NCBI GenBank assembly: GCA_947626715.1
Contig: CANQTG010000006.1
Span: 1-53,005, forward strand
DNA length: 53,005 nt
Direction of reading: 5' to 3'
Origin: an uncultured Lachnospiraceae bacterium
Lineage (GTDB): Bacteria > Bacillota > Clostridia > Lachnospirales > Lachnospiraceae
Position 1 is the stretch's first letter. Each line of letters starts with the position of its first letter. The translations under genes and the position numbers were made by a program. This document shows positions 17,337 to 27,287 of this stretch, in pieces. The notes under the pieces are model-generated. The model saw only the letters and a list, made by a program, of their open reading frames with translations. It was not told where the DNA came from and ran no database searches.

Positions 17337-17934
17337 ATACGACAAGATCGTTACGATACTGACAAAAGAAAGAGGGAAGATCTCGGCGTTCGCCAGAGGG
17401 GCGAGACGGCAGACGAGCCGCTTTTCGGCCGCCGCGAACCCGTTTTCCTTCGGGAGATTCAAGCTGTTTGCCGGAAAATCTTCCTATAATATTATGGAAG
17501 CGGAGATCAGCAATTATTTCGAGAGCCTACGCACGGATTTTGAAGGCGCCTGCTACGGGAGCTATTTTCTCGAGATAGCGGATTATTATACAAGGGAAAA
17601 CAATGATGAGAAAGAGATGTTAAAGCTCTTGTATCAATCCATACGGGCGCTGCAGAGCGGGGGGCTTTCGGACGAGCTTGTCCGGTACATATTTGAGATC
17701 CGGTCGATGGTGGTAAACGGCGAATTTCCCGGTATCCCGAAGGATCGGGAGTGGGAAGGGGCCACGGAATATGCGGTCTCGCATATTGCGGAGAGCCGGA
17801 TAGAAAAATTATATACCTTTACGGTGAGCGAAAAGGTGCTTTCGCAGCTGCGGGAGATCGCGGGGCGGCTGCGCCGGCGGGTCATGGAAAAGGAGTTTAA
17901 GAGTCTGGAAGTATTAGAGCAAATTGTATGTTGA
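17281..17934 (+). CDS. recO: DNA repair protein RecO
   Basis: A 217-residue RecO, which helps RecFOR load RecA on SSB-coated gaps. The N-terminal OB-fold signature VTGMVIKTAFVGEYDKIVTI and KISAFARGARR are clear, followed by the helical C-terminal domain. The predicted start overlaps the YqzL-like gene by 56 nt; a later start at MVIKT (17308) would shorten the overlap but remove part of the first strand. Length is slightly below the 240-260 typical of the family. The stop lies within the next promoter. Confidence 0.9.
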   Translation: MQDFVTVTGMVIKTAFVGEYDKIVTILTKERGKISAFARGARRQTSRFSAAANPFSFGRFKLFAGKSSYNIMEAEISNYFESLRTDFEGACYGSYFLEIADYYTRENNDEKEMLKLLYQSIRALQSGGLSDELVRYIFEIRSMVVNGEFPGIPKDREWEGATEYAVSHIAESRIEKLYTFTVSEKVLSQLREIAGRLRRRVMEKEFKSLEVLEQIVC

Positions 17935-17959
17935 AAATCCGAAGTAACTCCGCTATAAT
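17931..17959 (+). promoter_or_regulatory. Promoter for the lipoprotein-glyS group
   Basis: TTGAAA (17931-17936) and a perfect TATAAT (17954-17959), 17 nt apart. It overlaps the recO stop and lies 22 nt before the lipoprotein start, so a new transcription unit probably starts here. Confidence 0.75.
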
Positions 17960-17980
17960 AAAAAAGCTGAGGAGGAAGGT

Positions 17981-18589
17981 ATGGTTAGAAGGATCAAAGA
18001 GACGGCGGCTTTCGTTCTGCTGGCTTTCTGTCTGGCCGGCTGCGGCGCGCGGGGAGAGGACGCTGCGGAGAGCAGCGTCGTAGAGGTTAAAAAGGACGGG
18101 AGCGTTTTAAATACGATAAAAGGGAGCTTCTCCGAGGAAGACCACGGCGACGAGGATGCGCTGAAGGATTTTATCCTGCATACGGCGGCCGAATATAACG
18201 AGTCCGCGGGGGAGGATCGGATCTCCGTGAAAAAGGTAAAGGCCGCAAACGACAGGGCGGAGCTCGTGCTGGAATACCAGACGGCGGATGATTTCGGCGC
18301 GTTCAACGAGTATTCCTTTTTCTGCGGCACGGTGGAAGAGGCGTACGAGGCCGGATACGATCTGGATCAGACCTATGAGGACGCGGGCGGCGGCGAGAGT
18401 ATCACGCGAGACGAGCTGCTGACGATGGGCAGCCGCAGGATCGTGATCGGGAAGCTGATCAAGGACGAAGCCCTGACGGTCAAAGCGAGCGGGAAGATCC
18501 TGTACTGCGCGGGAGACTCCGTGCGGGAGGTTTCCGGCGATCGGGCGCAGATCGAAGGCGATCAGACCTTCTGGCTGATCTATAAATAA
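17981..18589 (+). CDS. Small lipoprotein of unknown function
   Basis: A 202-residue protein with a lipoprotein signal: basic start, hydrophobic stretch and the lipobox LAGC, giving a lipidated cysteine near residue 22. The mature part is acidic, without recognised domains; it contains VEYQTADD-like and [10 protein letters not shown] segments but no catalytic motif. It shares a promoter with, and lies 20 nt before, glyS. The link to glycyl-tRNA synthetase is probably only positional. GGAGG precedes the ATG. Confidence 0.75.
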   Translation: MVRRIKETAAFVLLAFCLAGCGARGEDAAESSVVEVKKDGSVLNTIKGSFSEEDHGDEDALKDFILHTAAEYNESAGEDRISVKKVKAANDRAELVLEYQTADDFGAFNEYSFFCGTVEEAYEAGYDLDQTYEDAGGGESITRDELLTMGSRRIVIGKLIKDEALTVKASGKILYCAGDSVREVSGDRAQIEGDQTFWLIYK

Positions 18590-18609
18590 AAAGTGAGAGG
18601 ACGGCTGTT

Positions 18610-19998
18610 ATGGAAAAAACAATGGAAAAAATCGTTGCGCTGGCAAAGGCGAGAGGGTTTGTATACCCCGGCTCCGATATCTACGGCGGGCTGGCGAATA
18701 CGTGGGATTACGGAAATCTGGGCGTAGAACTGAAAAATAACGTAAAAAAGGCGTGGTGGCAGAAGTTTATCACCGAAAACCCGTATAATGTCGGCGTGGA
18801 CTGCGCGATCCTGATGAATCCGCAGACATGGGTGGCGAGCGGCCATCTGGGCGGCTTTTCCGATCCGCTGATGGACTGTCGGGCGTGTCATGAGCGCTTC
18901 CGCGCGGATAAGCTGATCGAGGACTACTGTCAGGAGAACGGGATCACGCTGGAAGAGAGCGTAGACGGCTGGACGCAGGAGCAGATGAAGGAGTTCGTGG
19001 AGACGCATAAGATCGCGTGTCCGAGCTGCGGCGCGCATGATTTTACGGATATCCGGCAGTTCAACCTGATGTTCAAGACCTTTCAGGGCGTGACGGAGGA
19101 CGCGAAAAATACGGTATACCTGCGGCCCGAGACGGCGCAGGGGATCTTTGTGAACTTTAAGAACGTGCAGCGCACCTCGCGCAAAAAGATCCCGTTCGGG
19201 ATCGGGCAGATCGGGAAATCCTTCCGCAACGAGATCACGCCGGGCAACTTTACCTTCCGCACCCGGGAATTTGAGCAGATGGAGCTGGAATTTTTCTGCG
19301 AGCCGGACACCGATCTGGAATGGTTCCGCTACTGGAAGGAGTTTTGTATCAACTGGCTGACCTCGTTAGGCATTAGCGGCGAGGAAATGCGCGTGCGCGA
19401 CCACGATCCGGCGGAGCTGGCCTTTTATTCCAAAGCGACGAGCGACATCGAATTTTTATTCCCGTTCGGCTGGGGCGAGCTGTGGGGGATCGCGGACAGG
19501 ACGGACTATGACCTTACGCAGCACCAGAATACTTCGGGACAGGACTTGACCTATTTTGACGATCAGAAAAATCAGAAATATATCCCCTACGTGATCGAGC
19601 CCTCTCTGGGCGCGGACCGCGTGGTGCTGGCGTTTTTATGCGCGGCGTACGACGAGGAGGAGCTGGAAGGCGGGGATATGCGCACCGTGCTCCATTTCCA
19701 TCCGGCGCTCGCGCCCGTCAAGATCGGCGTGCTGCCGCTCTCCAAAAAGCTGGGCGAGGGAGCGGAAAAGATCTATGCGCGGCTTTCCAAAAAGTATAAC
19801 TGCGAGCTGGACGACAGGGGCAATATCGGCAAGCGTTACCGCCGTCAGGACGAGATCGGCACGCCGTTCTGCGTTACATACGACTTTGATTCCGAAACGG
19901 ATCAATGCGTGACCGTGCGTTTCCGCGACTCTATGGAGCAGGAGCGCGTGGCGATCGCCGATCTGGAGGCTTATTTTGCAGATAAATTTGATTTTTGA
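18610..19998 (+). CDS. glyS: Glycine-tRNA ligase, dimeric single-chain type
   Basis: A 462-residue glycyl-tRNA synthetase of the alpha2 class II type, not the two-subunit GlyQ/GlyS form. It attaches glycine to tRNA-Gly. Class II motifs are seen: motif 2 region [20 protein letters not shown], the adjacent ELEFFCEP, and motif 3 [12 protein letters not shown]-terminal anticodon-binding domain follows ([10 protein letters not shown]). The length is normal. A T-box leader was not seen in the short 20-nt gap upstream; expression probably comes from the promoter before the lipoprotein. Confidence 0.96.
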   Translation: MEKTMEKIVALAKARGFVYPGSDIYGGLANTWDYGNLGVELKNNVKKAWWQKFITENPYNVGVDCAILMNPQTWVASGHLGGFSDPLMDCRACHERFRADKLIEDYCQENGITLEESVDGWTQEQMKEFVETHKIACPSCGAHDFTDIRQFNLMFKTFQGVTEDAKNTVYLRPETAQGIFVNFKNVQRTSRKKIPFGIGQIGKSFRNEITPGNFTFRTREFEQMELEFFCEPDTDLEWFRYWKEFCINWLTSLGISGEEMRVRDHDPAELAFYSKATSDIEFLFPFGWGELWGIADRTDYDLTQHQNTSGQDLTYFDDQKNQKYIPYVIEPSLGADRVVLAFLCAAYDEEELEGGDMRTVLHFHPALAPVKIGVLPLSKKLGEGAEKIYARLSKKYNCELDDRGNIGKRYRRQDEIGTPFCVTYDFDSETDQCVTVRFRDSMEQERVAIADLEAYFADKFDF

Positions 19999-20038
19999 TT
20001 TCCGTATGATAATTTCAGAGGTTTGGAGGAAGAGATAA

Positions 20039-22678
20039 GTGAAAGCTTACGGTGTAAATGAATTGCGGAAAATGTTTTTGGAATTTTTTGAGAGCAAGGG
20101 ACATCTTGCGATGAAGAGCTTTTCTTTGGTGCCGCATAACGATAACAGCCTGCTCTTGATCAATTCCGGTATGGCGCCCTTAAAGCCTTATTTTACGGGA
20201 CAGGAGATCCCGCCCCGCAGGAGAGTGACGACCTGCCAGAAGTGTATCCGCACGGGAGATATCGAGAATATCGGCAAAACGGCGCGTCACGGCACCTTCT
20301 TTGAAATGCTCGGCAATTTCTCATTCGGGGATTATTTTAAGCGCGAGGCCATTACGTGGACGTGGGAATTTTTGACAAAGGTCGTGGGCTTAGAGGAAGA
20401 CCGCCTCTATCCCTCCGTCTATGTGGACGACGACGAGGCGTTCGATATCTGGAACAAGGAGATCGGGATCGCGCCGGAGCGGATCTTCCGCTTTGGAAAA
20501 GAGGATAATTTTTGGGAGCACGGCTCCGGGCCCTGCGGCCCCTGCTCGGAGGTATATTATGACCGCGGCGAGAAATACGGCTGCGGGAAGCCGGATTGCA
20601 CGGTAGGCTGCGACTGCGACCGCTATATCGAGATCTGGAACGACGTATTTACGCAGTTTGACAACGACGGAAAAGGAAACTATACGGAGCTGGAGCAGAA
20701 GAATATTGATACCGGCATGGGCCTAGAGCGTCTGGCGACGGTGGTTCAGGACGTGGACTCCATCTTTGATATCGACACGATACAGGCGCTTCGCAGCCGC
20801 GTATGCGAGCTGGCCGGTAAGGAATATAAGGTAAAATACGAATGGGACGTTTCGATCCGTATCGTGACGGATCATATCCGCTCGGCGACCTTTATGATCT
20901 CGGACGGGATCATGCCGTCGAACGAGGGCAGGGGATATGTGCTGCGCAGGATCATCCGCCGCGCGGCGCGCCACGGCAGATTGATCGGGATCGAGGGGGA
21001 ATTTCTTGCGAACCTGAGCAATACGGTGATCGAAGGCAGCAAGGACGGGTATCCCGAGCTGGAGGAGAAAAAGGATTTTATCTTCAAGGTCTTGACGCAG
21101 GAAGAAAATAAATTCAACAAAACGATCGATCAGGGGCTTTCCATACTGGCGGATATGGAGGCGGCGATGGAGAAGGAAGGCAGGAAGGAGCTTTCCGGCG
21201 CGGACGCGTTCAAGCTGTACGATACCTACGGATTCCCGAAGGATCTGACGAGGGAGATCCTAGAGGAGAAGGGCTTTACCATAGAGGAAGAGGGCTTTGA
21301 GGCGGCGATGAAGCGGCAGAAGGAGACGGCGAGGGCCGCGCGCAAGACGACCAATTATATGGGCGCGGACGTGACGGTGTACGAGTCCATCGACCCTTCG
21401 ATCACCTCCCGTTTCGTGGGCTACGACAGATTGGAGCACAGCTCTGCGATCCTAGCGCTCACGACGGAGACGGAGCTGACGGAGGCCGTCACGGAGGGCG
21501 AGACGGCGACCGTTATCGTAGAAGAGACGCCCTTTTATGCGACGATGGGCGGACAAAACGGCGATACCGGCATGATCGTAAGCGGCGAGGGCGAATTTGC
21601 GGTAAAGGATACCGTAAAGCTGCTCGGCGGCAAGATCGGCCATATCGGCGTCGTGACAAAGGGAATGCTGCGCAGGGGCGATACGGTGACGCTGCGCGTG
21701 GACGCGGAAAAGCGCGCGGACACCTGTAAAAACCACAGCGCGACCCATCTGCTGCAAAAGGCCCTGCGCATGGTGCTCGGCGCGCATGTAGAGCAGGCGG
21801 GCTCCTATGTGGACGGCGAGCGGCTGCGCTTTGACTTCAGTCATTTTTCCGCGATGACGCCGGAGGAATTACAGGAGGCGGAGCGGATCGTCAATGAAGA
21901 GATCGAGGCTTCCCTGCCGGTCGTAACGCAGGAGATGTCGATGGAGGAAGCTAAAAAAACGGGCGCGATGGCGCTCTTTGGAGAAAAATACGGGGAACGG
22001 GTGCGGGTCGTGTCGATGGGCGATTTCTCCGCCGAGCTCTGCGGCGGGACGCACGTATCCAATACGGGCATGATCTCCTCCTTTAAGATCGTCTCGGAAC
22101 GGGGCGTCGCGGACGGCGTCCGCAGGATCGAGGCGCTGACGGGCAGAGGGCTTGCGCGTTATTACGCGGAGCTCGAAGAGACCGCGAAGGCGGCGGCGGG
22201 ACTGCTGAAATCCACAGTAGCGGAGCTCCCTGAGCGGATACGCCACCTTCAGGAGCAGATCAAGAGCTTGCAGAGCGAGAACGAAGCGTTAAAGAGCAGG
22301 GCGGCAAGGGACGCGCTCGGAGACGTGATGAGCCAAGTCAAAGAGGTAAAGGGCGTGAAGCTGCTGGCGGCTAAGGTGAGCGGCGTAGATATGAACGGGC
22401 TGCGCGATCTGTGCGATCAGCTAAAGGAAAAGCTGGGAGAGGGCGTGGTCGCGCTCTTCTCGGAATCCGGCGGCAGGGTCAATATCGTGGCGATGGCGAC
22501 GGACGGCGCGCAGAAGGCGGGCGCACATGCGGGGAATCTCATCAAGGAGATCGCCGGCCTTGTAGGAGGCGGCGGAGGCGGCAGGCCCAATATGGCGCAG
22601 GCAGGCGGGAAGGATCCGTCCGGCATCGATAAGGCGCTTTCGGCGGCGGAGGCGGCGCTGGAAGGGCAGCTTAGGTAG
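20039..22678 (+). CDS. alaS: Alanine-tRNA ligase
   Basis: An 879-residue AlaRS of normal length. The catalytic domain starts at MKAYGVNELRKMFLEFFESK, with class II motif 2 RVTTCQKCIRTGDIENIGKT and a motif 3 GRGYVLRRIIRRA. The editing domain carries HSATHLL and CGGTHV (its metal-binding H/C residues), then a coiled coil and the DHHA1-type C-terminal domain ending in a GGGGGGRPNMAQAGG stretch. It begins with GTG; GGAGGA lies 8 nt upstream. It follows glyS by 40 nt, probably in the same operon. Confidence 0.97.
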   Translation: MKAYGVNELRKMFLEFFESKGHLAMKSFSLVPHNDNSLLLINSGMAPLKPYFTGQEIPPRRRVTTCQKCIRTGDIENIGKTARHGTFFEMLGNFSFGDYFKREAITWTWEFLTKVVGLEEDRLYPSVYVDDDEAFDIWNKEIGIAPERIFRFGKEDNFWEHGSGPCGPCSEVYYDRGEKYGCGKPDCTVGCDCDRYIEIWNDVFTQFDNDGKGNYTELEQKNIDTGMGLERLATVVQDVDSIFDIDTIQALRSRVCELAGKEYKVKYEWDVSIRIVTDHIRSATFMISDGIMPSNEGRGYVLRRIIRRAARHGRLIGIEGEFLANLSNTVIEGSKDGYPELEEKKDFIFKVLTQEENKFNKTIDQGLSILADMEAAMEKEGRKELSGADAFKLYDTYGFPKDLTREILEEKGFTIEEEGFEAAMKRQKETARAARKTTNYMGADVTVYESIDPSITSRFVGYDRLEHSSAILALTTETELTEAVTEGETATVIVEETPFYATMGGQNGDTGMIVSGEGEFAVKDTVKLLGGKIGHIGVVTKGMLRRGDTVTLRVDAEKRADTCKNHSATHLLQKALRMVLGAHVEQAGSYVDGERLRFDFSHFSAMTPEELQEAERIVNEEIEASLPVVTQEMSMEEAKKTGAMALFGEKYGERVRVVSMGDFSAELCGGTHVSNTGMISSFKIVSERGVADGVRRIEALTGRGLARYYAELEETAKAAAGLLKSTVAELPERIRHLQEQIKSLQSENEALKSRAARDALGDVMSQVKEVKGVKLLAAKVSGVDMNGLRDLCDQLKEKLGEGVVALFSESGGRVNIVAMATDGAQKAGAHAGNLIKEIAGLVGGGGGGRPNMAQAGGKDPSGIDKALSAAEAALEGQLR

Positions 22679-22727
22679 CGTTCGACAGAAAAACCGGCAA
22701 AATATGAAAAATTTCTTAAAAAAACAG

Positions 22728-22755
22728 TTGACGTCTATGCAAAATGTGCTATAAT
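22728..22755 (+). promoter_or_regulatory. Promoter of rpsU
   Basis: TTGACG (22728-22733) and TATAAT (22750-22755), 16 nt apart, lie in the gap after alaS. The leader to the rpsU start is about 75 nt; it holds a GGGAGG ribosome site. Confidence 0.75.
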
Positions 22756-22837
22756 GATGAATGTGCATGATAGGTGCATAAAAAAAGACCCGATCAGTCG
22801 TCTGAACGGAGGGACTGAAGGGAGGTTGGGTGTGGTT

Positions 22838-23014
22838 ATGTCGAATGTGATCGTCAAGGAAAACGAGACTTTAGACAGCGCTTTACGCCGTTTCAAAAGA
22901 AGCTGTGCGAAAGCCGGAATCCAGCAGGAAATCCGCAAAAGAGAGCATTATGAGAAGCCGAGCGTAAAACGTAAGAAAAAATCTGAAGCGGCCAGAAAAC
23001 GCAAATATAATTAA
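22838..23014 (+). CDS. rpsU: 30S ribosomal protein S21
   Basis: The 58-residue protein reads [20 protein letters not shown] at its N-terminus and ends in a basic [14 protein letters not shown]-like tail, the standard form of S21 in Clostridia. S21 binds near the anti-Shine-Dalgarno part of 16S rRNA. The start at 22838 is preferred to an in-frame GTG at 22832 because the mature family start is MSNVIVKE, although the GGGAGG spacing (12 nt) is a little long. It has its own promoter and terminator. Confidence 0.95.
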   Translation: MSNVIVKENETLDSALRRFKRSCAKAGIQQEIRKREHYEKPSVKRKKKSEAARKRKYN

Positions 23015-23040
23015 CCTTATGAGAAAAACGGAAAAGTTCT

Positions 23041-23072
23041 CGGCAATGTAATCGTTGCCGGGGATTTTTTTG
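23041..23072 (+). terminator. Terminator of rpsU
   Basis: CGGCAA (23041-23046) pairs with TTGCCG (23055-23060) and is followed by GGGATTTTTTT. The stem is short, but the T run is good. Confidence 0.65.
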
Positions 23073-23160
23073 AATCCAGAGAGCCGTATGGAAATACGAA
23101 GGATACGCCGCTTCTGAAAAGGGGCGGATACGGCAGAAAACGGTATGACGGTGAGGAGAT

Positions 23161-23754
23161 ATGTGGACAAAGCAGGTATTCGGGACGGATCTTTATCATA
23201 TTATCGCGTCTTTTCTGATCTATAGCATGATAGGCTGGCTGGTAGAATCAATCTATATGTCGATCTGCAATAAAAAAGTTACGAACAGGGGGTTTGCAAA
23301 AGGACCCTTTTGTCCGATATATGGATTTGGAGGAGTGCTCGGCTATCTGATCCTGCATCCGCTTCAGGGGCGGTATATCGACCTGTATATCGCGGGCGCG
23401 GCGATCGCCACCTTATTTGAATTTCTGGTCGGCAAGCTGATGCTGGCCCTGTTCGGCGAGGTGTGGTGGGATTACAACGATAAGCCGTTCAACTATAAGG
23501 GGCTCGTGTGTCTGGAGAGCACGATCGCGTGGGGTTTTTACGGGATCATTATCGTGATGTTCTTAAACGGGCGTATCATGCGTTTTATCGACAGATACTC
23601 CTACGAATCGGGCGTGAAGGTGTGCACAGTCGCGGCGATCCTCGCCTCATTCGACATAGTTTTTCAACTTTTTCGCGCATTGCACTGGAATGTTCGGAAA
23701 GGTTATGATAAAATAAAAAAGAAATATGAAATGTTTCGGGCCCGCTGGTATTAA
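23161..23754 (+). CDS. CmpB-family putative ABC-transporter-like membrane protein
   Basis: A 197-residue integral membrane protein with about five hydrophobic helices. The signature IYSMIGWLVESIYMSICNKK and GFAKGPFCPIYGFGGVLG, then YNYKGLVCLEST-like FNYKGLVCLESTIAWG, is that of the ABC_trans_CmpB family (often labelled putative ABC transporter permease). No ATPase gene is beside it, so transport is unproved. GAGGAG precedes the ATG. Confidence 0.8.
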   Translation: MWTKQVFGTDLYHIIASFLIYSMIGWLVESIYMSICNKKVTNRGFAKGPFCPIYGFGGVLGYLILHPLQGRYIDLYIAGAAIATLFEFLVGKLMLALFGEVWWDYNDKPFNYKGLVCLESTIAWGFYGIIIVMFLNGRIMRFIDRYSYESGVKVCTVAAILASFDIVFQLFRALHWNVRKGYDKIKKKYEMFRARWY

Positions 23755-23811
23755 ATGCGTGCGGGGGGGGTAGAGCCGACCGAAATGCAAGCGAAAGGGT
23801 GAAGGTTAAAA

Positions 23812-25527
23812 ATGAGGCTGAAAGCAAAAATCTTGACACTGGTCATCGTACCGATCGTGCTTCTCACCATTGTGATCTCTCTGGTGTGCCGCTCGGAGAT
23901 CTCGGCAGACGTAAAGGGGATCATACAGACGGATCTTCAGGCGATGACGCTCGCGATGGAGGACGATATGTCTCTGGGCGGGAATATGGAAAACTCGTAC
24001 TATGTCGATGAAAACGGCGACATGTGGAACGGGGATTATCTGAACATGACGGAGGATACGGATCTGCTCGACGCGATCAAGGCCGCAAGCGGCATCGATA
24101 TCACGATCTTTTACGGCGATACCAGAAGGGTCACTACGGTCATAGACGAGAACGGCCAGCGCGTGCTCGGCACGAAGGCCAGTGATACCGTTATCCAGAA
24201 GGTACTGCAGGGCGGGGAAGAGTATTTCGCGGAGAACGTGGACGTTCAGGGCGTTCCCTATTTTGCATATTATATCCCGCTGTATAACGACGCGGATTCG
24301 TCCACGCCGGTCGGCATGATCTTTGCCGGGAAAGCGCAGTCGGTCGTAGACGACGGGATCACGCGTATCATGGCTATCATCATAGGCGTAGGCGTTGTGC
24401 TGGTCGTTGTCCTAGCGATCATCGCTTATCTGATAACGAACCAGATGGTTAAGAAGATCCACTACGGCATTTCCGTGATCGGCGAGGTCGCGGAAGGCAA
24501 TCTGACGACGTCCATTCAGGAGTCCGAGCTGCACGGCAAGGATGAGGTCAGCGACATCATGCGCGCCGTGAACGACCTGCAGAAGAAGCTGTCGGATATC
24601 GTCCGGGATATCAACGATATGTGCGGCTCTGTCGGAGAGGCGACCGATTCCCTGAATAAGCAGGCGGATCTCTCGGCCTCCCATATCTCCCAGATCGACA
24701 CGGCGGTCAATGAGATCGCGCAGGGCGCTACGACGCAGGCGGAGGAGACGCAGGAGACGACGGAGAACGTAATCGTGATGGGCGATATGATCGAGAAGAA
24801 CAACTCCCAGATCGATATGCTCAATACGAACGCGGAAGCTATGAACAAGACGAGCGAGAGCGTGATCGGCACGCTCAAGGAGCTCGAGTCGATCAACGGC
24901 AAGACAAAGGACGCGATCGAGGTCATCTACGCGCAGACGAATACGACGAACGAATCGGCGATGAAGATCCGCGAGGCGATCAATCTGATCACGGATATCG
25001 CGGAAGAGACGAATCTGCTGTCCCTGAACGCTTCGATCGAGGCGGCGCGGGCAGGAGAACAGGGACGCGGCTTCGCGGTGGTCGCGGGCCAGATCCAGAA
25101 GCTCGCAGAGCAGTCTAACGAGTCCGCGAGAAAGATCGAAGAGATCGTCGCTTCCCTGATTGATGATTCCGATAAAGCAGTGGAAACGATGAACGAAGTG
25201 CGCCAGATCATGGAGGAGCAGAACAGCAAGGTAGAGAGGACGGGCGATATGTTCAAACAGCTCAAGTCCGGTATCGACCAGTCTGTCACCGCCGTCAATG
25301 TGATCGCCGACAGCACGAAGGAGATCGACAAAACGCGTATCAGCGTGGTCGATTCCGCACAAAGCCTGACCTCTATCGCGCAGGAGAATGCGGCGAGCAC
25401 GGAGGAGACCTCGGCTGCGGTATCGGAGCTGACAGAAATCATGAACGGTATCGCGAACGAAGCGAAGCATTTGGAAGAGGTCGCGGAGGGCCTTCAGGAA
25501 GAGTTCAAGTTCTTTAAGGTAAATTAG
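23812..25527 (+). CDS. Methyl-accepting chemotaxis protein with Cache-type sensor
   Basis: A 571-residue transmembrane chemoreceptor. TM1 lies at about 8-28, followed by an extracytoplasmic single-Cache-like domain to about 185 with [14 protein letters not shown] and [15 protein letters not shown]2 is at about 186-212, then HAMP, then the cytoplasmic helical hairpin with the conserved tip [16 protein letters not shown]. It signals to CheA. The C-terminus ends EEFKFFKVN without a CheR/CheB-tethering pentapeptide. A cheR gene is found about 18 kb downstream. The antisense frame across this gene is a shadow. Confidence 0.93.
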   Translation: MRLKAKILTLVIVPIVLLTIVISLVCRSEISADVKGIIQTDLQAMTLAMEDDMSLGGNMENSYYVDENGDMWNGDYLNMTEDTDLLDAIKAASGIDITIFYGDTRRVTTVIDENGQRVLGTKASDTVIQKVLQGGEEYFAENVDVQGVPYFAYYIPLYNDADSSTPVGMIFAGKAQSVVDDGITRIMAIIIGVGVVLVVVLAIIAYLITNQMVKKIHYGISVIGEVAEGNLTTSIQESELHGKDEVSDIMRAVNDLQKKLSDIVRDINDMCGSVGEATDSLNKQADLSASHISQIDTAVNEIAQGATTQAEETQETTENVIVMGDMIEKNNSQIDMLNTNAEAMNKTSESVIGTLKELESINGKTKDAIEVIYAQTNTTNESAMKIREAINLITDIAEETNLLSLNASIEAARAGEQGRGFAVVAGQIQKLAEQSNESARKIEEIVASLIDDSDKAVETMNEVRQIMEEQNSKVERTGDMFKQLKSGIDQSVTAVNVIADSTKEIDKTRISVVDSAQSLTSIAQENAASTEETSAAVSELTEIMNGIANEAKHLEEVAEGLQEEFKFFKVN

Positions 25528-25567
25528 TAGGAAGATAAAACGCAATACGGAAAACGGAATAAGAAAG

Positions 25568-25600
25568 CAGGGCGGATGCGATTTTGCCGCCCTGTTTTTC
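25568..25600 (+). terminator. Terminator after the chemoreceptor gene
   Basis: CAGGGCGG (25568-25575) pairs with CCGCCCTG (25587-25594) around an 11-nt loop, followed by TTTTTC. Clean intrinsic terminator. Confidence 0.85.
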
Positions 25601-25712
25601 ATTTGCCGCGCGGTTACTCTTGTCAAAGCGGAAAAGGGCTTTTAACGAAAAGTATAATGTGTCTCAACGTTTCATATAAATGTGGTAGAATCCACGTTCA
25701 GGAGTGAAAACG

Positions 25713-26912
25713 ATGAGACAGCTCTTATACAGACTCTTGCCGCCGCTGCTTAGCATTGCGATCGCCGCAGGGAGCATGGGCCTGCATTCCCTTACGGCCA
25801 GAGCGGAAGAAGAGGTACAGGAAACGGGAAGCGGCATAGCGGTCAGCGCGCCGTCGGCCGTATTGATGGAGGCCTCGACGGGACAGATCATATGGGAAAA
25901 GGACAGCGGGGTGCGCCGGAGCCCGGCGAGCATTACGAAGATCATGACGCTTTTGCTGATCTTTGAAAATCTGGAAAAAGGCCGGATCCATTTAAATGAC
26001 GAGGTCGTGACGAGCGCATATGCCAAGTCGATGGGAGGTTCGCAGGTATTTCTGGAGGAGGGGGAAATGCAGACTGTGGACACCTTGATCAAATGTATCG
26101 CGGTGGCCAGCGGGAACGACGCGTGTGTGGCAATGGCGGAATTTATCGCCGGAAGCGAGCCGGAATTTGTCGCGATGATGAATGAGAAGGCGCAGGAGCT
26201 GGGCCTTGCGGATACGCATTTTACGGACTGCTGCGGCCTGACCGGTTCCGACGACCATTATACGACGGCGCGGGATGTCGCGACGATGTCTAGGGCGTTG
26301 ATTACGGCTTATCCCGAGATCTATGATTATACGGGGATCTGGATGGAGGATATCGTTCATACGACGGGCAGGGGCAGCGCGCCCTTTACGCTCTCCAGCA
26401 CCAATAAGCTGCTCAAGCAGTATCCTTATGCGACGGGACTAAAGACCGGTTCTACGGATAAGGCAAAATATTGTATTTCCGCTACGGCAAACAGAGACGG
26501 GATCGACCTGATCGCCGTTGTGATGGCTGCGCCGGATCCGGGCGGACGCTTTCAGGACGCCGTCGCGATGTTAAATCATGGGTTCGCGGTCAGTAAGCTC
26601 TATAGCGACGACAATATGGAAGAGCTGCCCAGAAGAAAGGTATTGGGCGGCGTCGCCGATATGGTGGGGATCGTGTATAAGGAAGGCTTCCGCTATCTGG
26701 ACGTGGAGGGCAGCGATTTAAGCCAAGTCAAAAAGGAGCTCAAACTCCCGCAGGAGGTAAACGCGCCTGTACAGGAAGGCGAGATCGCCGGAAAAGCGGT
26801 CTACGTCTTAAACGGCAAAGAGATCGGCAGCGTGGATATCCTCTTCTCCGAGACCGTAGAAAAGGCCGGATACAAGGATTATGTCAGGAAAGTATTTCAG
26901 ATTTACTTTTGA
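25713..26912 (+). CDS. D-alanyl-D-alanine carboxypeptidase (S11, PBP5/6 type)
   Basis: A 399-residue penicillin-binding protein that trims the terminal D-Ala of peptidoglycan stems. A signal peptide (about 1-31, ending TARA) precedes the S11 catalytic domain: SxxK as SITK in SPASITKIM, SxN as SGN in SGNDACVAMAE, and KTG in GLKTGSTDKAKY. A PBP5_C-like domain follows. The start at 25713 has AGGAG 8 nt upstream; an in-frame GTG at 25704 is less likely. The terminal hydrophobic stretch (DYVRKVFQIYF) could be an amphipathic anchor. The gene is directly followed by repeat family A. Confidence 0.92.
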   Translation: MRQLLYRLLPPLLSIAIAAGSMGLHSLTARAEEEVQETGSGIAVSAPSAVLMEASTGQIIWEKDSGVRRSPASITKIMTLLLIFENLEKGRIHLNDEVVTSAYAKSMGGSQVFLEEGEMQTVDTLIKCIAVASGNDACVAMAEFIAGSEPEFVAMMNEKAQELGLADTHFTDCCGLTGSDDHYTTARDVATMSRALITAYPEIYDYTGIWMEDIVHTTGRGSAPFTLSSTNKLLKQYPYATGLKTGSTDKAKYCISATANRDGIDLIAVVMAAPDPGGRFQDAVAMLNHGFAVSKLYSDDNMEELPRRKVLGGVADMVGIVYKEGFRYLDVEGSDLSQVKKELKLPQEVNAPVQEGEIAGKAVYVLNGKEIGSVDILFSETVEKAGYKDYVRKVFQIYF

Positions 26913-26914
26913 TG

Positions 26915-27005
26915 TGGTATAATAACGAGGAAAATGCCGATGGCGCTTGCGGCAATCGGCATTTGACGAGTATCTCCATCGAGACGATAGTCGAGATGGT
27001 ATAAT
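26915..27005 (-). repeat. Single copy of repeat A flanked by TGGTATAAT direct repeats
   Basis: The 82-bp spacing of TGGTATAAT at 26915 and 26997 equals the period of the tandem array at 3988-4317. Between them is the same sequence as in that array, in reverse orientation (AAAATGCCGATGGCGCTTGC, then GGCAATCGGCATTTGACGAG). The element starts 3 nt after the dacF-type gene's stop. TGGTATAAT is an extended -10 promoter motif, but no -35 box is evident at either site. Confidence 0.85.
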
Positions 27006-27140
27006 GTCCGCGTAGGCAATGAGCAGTGCGAAAACAGAGAACGGCAAAATCTCTGCTGGCAGATGATTTTGCCGGACGATGTTTTCATAGGGCGAAGCCC
27101 GTGAACGAGGAAATCGCAGATTTTCGAGTGCGCACTGCGA
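27000..27140 (+). repeat. Structured repeat B, copy 1 (full length)
   Basis: About 140 bp from TATAATGTCCGCGTAGGC to CGCACTGCGAATG. It contains nested hairpins: GCAGTGCG facing CGCACTGC at the ends, CGGCAAAAT facing ATTTTGCCG, GGGCGAAGCCC, and a GAAATCGCAGATTTTC-type stem. A second copy in reverse orientation lies at 46124-46268, and a partial copy directly follows. It adjoins repeat A through a shared TATAAT. No protein-coding signal. Confidence 0.85.
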
Positions 27141-27180
27141 ATGTATTGAAGAAAGCTTAGTGAAAACGAGGCGGCCCCGT

Positions 27181-27267
27181 CTGCTAGCAGATGATTTTGC
27201 CGGACGATGTTTTCATAGGGCGAAGCCCGTGAACGAGAAAATCGCAGATTTTCGAGTGCGCACTGCG
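27181..27267 (+). repeat. Structured repeat B, copy 2 (5'-truncated)
   Basis: From CTGCTAGCAGATGATTTTGC to CACTGCG it matches the second half of copy 1 at nearly every base, but it lacks the first 45 or so bases. It lies 40 nt after copy 1 and 20 nt before the metallophosphoesterase gene; the 375-base gap 26913-27287 is wholly made of repeats A, B1 and B2. Confidence 0.85.
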
Positions 27268-27287
27268 GGGCCATTTGGGAGAAGATC

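Noticed and set aside
18590-18609. T-box leader expected before glyS or alaS
   Set aside because: Gaps of 20 and 40 nt are too short and no T-box core is visible.
24412-25626. 404-codon open frame antisense to the chemoreceptor gene
   Set aside because: Shadow of a GC-rich coding sequence; the sense frame has clear chemoreceptor motifs and the antisense protein is arginine/leucine-rich without family features.
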